Below are positions 20,675 through 21,926 of a DNA stretch of 21,926 bases, one piece after another; the first letter of the stretch is position 1, and each line of letters begins with the position of its first letter. Under the pieces are notes generated by a model that searched no databases, was not told the origin of the DNA, and saw only the letters and a program-made list of their open reading frames with translations. The stretch is from Apostichopus californicus. Its lineage: Eukaryota; Echinodermata; Holothuroidea; Aspidochirotida; Stichopodidae. Both the position numbers and the translations under genes were made by a program. The stretch lies in assembly GCA_020650975.1 (NCBI GenBank), contig JAIPMN010001922.1, positions 1-21,926 on the forward strand. Direction: 5' to 3'.

Positions 20675-21926
20675 TTCGATTTACATATAGCCTATTGCAT
20701 AACAACTTCATGATTACTTTTCTCGTTACTTCAGATCCCATGCCCGCTTTTTATTCATTTTATCTTTTCACATCCTAACTTAAAAGTATAATATAACTAT
20801 GGGATATACATACTGAACCGGTAAAGTGAACTCAACTGAACTTGATGGTTTTCTTAATTTTTGACGTATGCTATTTCGCAATTACAGAATGTTTGCCTGC
20901 GTGAAACTGTCACCGATGTGTTGTAGGCTATATAAGCTATACATATAGTTAGTTAGCACTAAAAAGACGTGACAATCCCCTGTACTATAGACCTGCATCA
21001 ACAGGTGTGGACGTCTTCTCCAAGAAATGATGTCTACGTTTTATGGGTGTAATTAGCATAGTTTCACCTCGTATAGTACTGCATGGTGCGAGCCTATAGT
21101 GACTGTAGAGTTTGCAATGCTGGATTATATGCTAGAGAGTTTTTTCATTAGATTATAAATCAGGAATGGGAGGGGGCGAGGTTAAATGAGTTCGGAATAA
21201 TAAACGTTTTATGTTATGACGAATAACTAAACGATTTCCTCCTCCCGTACCCTTCCCCAACCAACGAAATTCATAATCTTTCATCAACTTTTATTTAGCC
21301 TATTTATTTTCCGGAGGGGGAGGGGGGGGGGTGTTCCTTTCCCAAAAAACAATTGAAAGTTTAAGCTCCTCCTGTATGAAATCTTGGATCTACATTCTCT
21401 CCCTTCCATAGATGTTCCTGCATGTCCCTACCTAAAGCAGTCGAGGTATTTTACAAATTGGCCCCAACTGTGCACGTCACTGTTCGTACACATATTTCTA
21501 AACACATGCATATTAATACATAAAATTGCTTATCACAACTATATGGCGACCTTAAAAGAAACATTAGTATTTTAACTGCAATTGATTGTCCTGATTTCTT
21601 CGGATTAATCGGTGCTTGAGTTAAATATGACTCGATATCAATTTCAAATTGAAAACATGACTGACGTCATAGGGAGAATTCACCCGTCGTAGAGCGCGGC
21701 ACAAATCTTTGTCATTTTATTACCATCTGCAGTATGTCAGTCGGGTCGGACTCTTATACCTCTGCAATATACACAGTCTTTACATTATCGTAGCTCAGGG
21801 GCATATGTCGATAAACCCTTGGAAATGACCGCGAAAAACATGCAACAAAGAAAAGTTGTTTTCATTTGCTAAAGTTTCTTGATTTGTGGTAGATATTGAA
21901 ATCCCACGGTGAAGACCTATATATAT
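20675..21926. other. Distal upstream DNA
   Basis: No gene is supported. It contains a G run (21322-21331) beside a GGAGGGGGAGG purine tract, and a perfect CRE palindrome, TGACGTCA (21662-21669), which is a CREB/ATF site if functional. Confidence 0.5.

Noticed and set aside
1-21926. tRNA or rRNA genes
   Set aside because: Isolated GTTCGATTC-like words (near 1268 and 1338) have no surrounding cloverleaf, and no rRNA-like conserved stretches were recognised.

Overview
The window looks like animal nuclear DNA. It is AT-rich, with long introns, GT-AG splice junctions, short interspersed repeats, a minisatellite and homopolymer tracts. The only protein-coding gene I can support is on the minus strand: the 5' part of a Notch ligand of the Delta class. 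Six coding exons (9431 down to 559) splice in one continuous frame to 295 codons plus one base. They encode a signal peptide, the MNNL domain, the DSL domain, EGF1 and EGF2. The rest of the gene (further EGF repeats, transmembrane segment, intracellular tail) lies beyond position 1. The segments ending FSLIVDALH and starting ARLATQRH point to Delta rather than Jagged/Serrate. The host is probably a marine invertebrate deuterostome, perhaps an echinoderm. That is an inference from the Delta sequence and the repeat style and is not proven.

Layout: 1-558 is the start of intron 6. Exons 6 and 5 (559-992) are followed, in reverse gene order, by a 3.5 kb intron 4 (993-4474), the DSL exon 4 (4475-4738), a 3.4 kb intron 3 (4739-8164) carrying a 277 bp foldback element, small exon 3, MNNL exon 2, and the signal-peptide exon 1 with the start codon at 9431. 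Positions 9432-21926 are upstream (5') non-coding DNA, in which I find no second gene.

The most interesting unexplained structure is regulatory-looking. Intron 4 has three exact Su(H)/CSL sites (CGTGGGAA) spaced about 290 bp apart. The upstream DNA has an unusual set of Hairy/Hes class-C sites (CACGCG), including three identical GGCACGCGAA copies and two clusters that also hold CTTTGTYC (Sox/TCF-like) motifs. Together these would fit a Delta locus wired for Notch feedback and Hes repression. Other notable items are an Ile where DSL domains normally carry the Notch-contacting Phe, a NAGNAG tandem acceptor at exon 4, a short EGF1, a 13-unit 40 bp minisatellite with dimeric higher-order structure, and a sharp boundary near 11.5 kb beyond which poly-G/C runs and TAGGCCTA palindromes appear.
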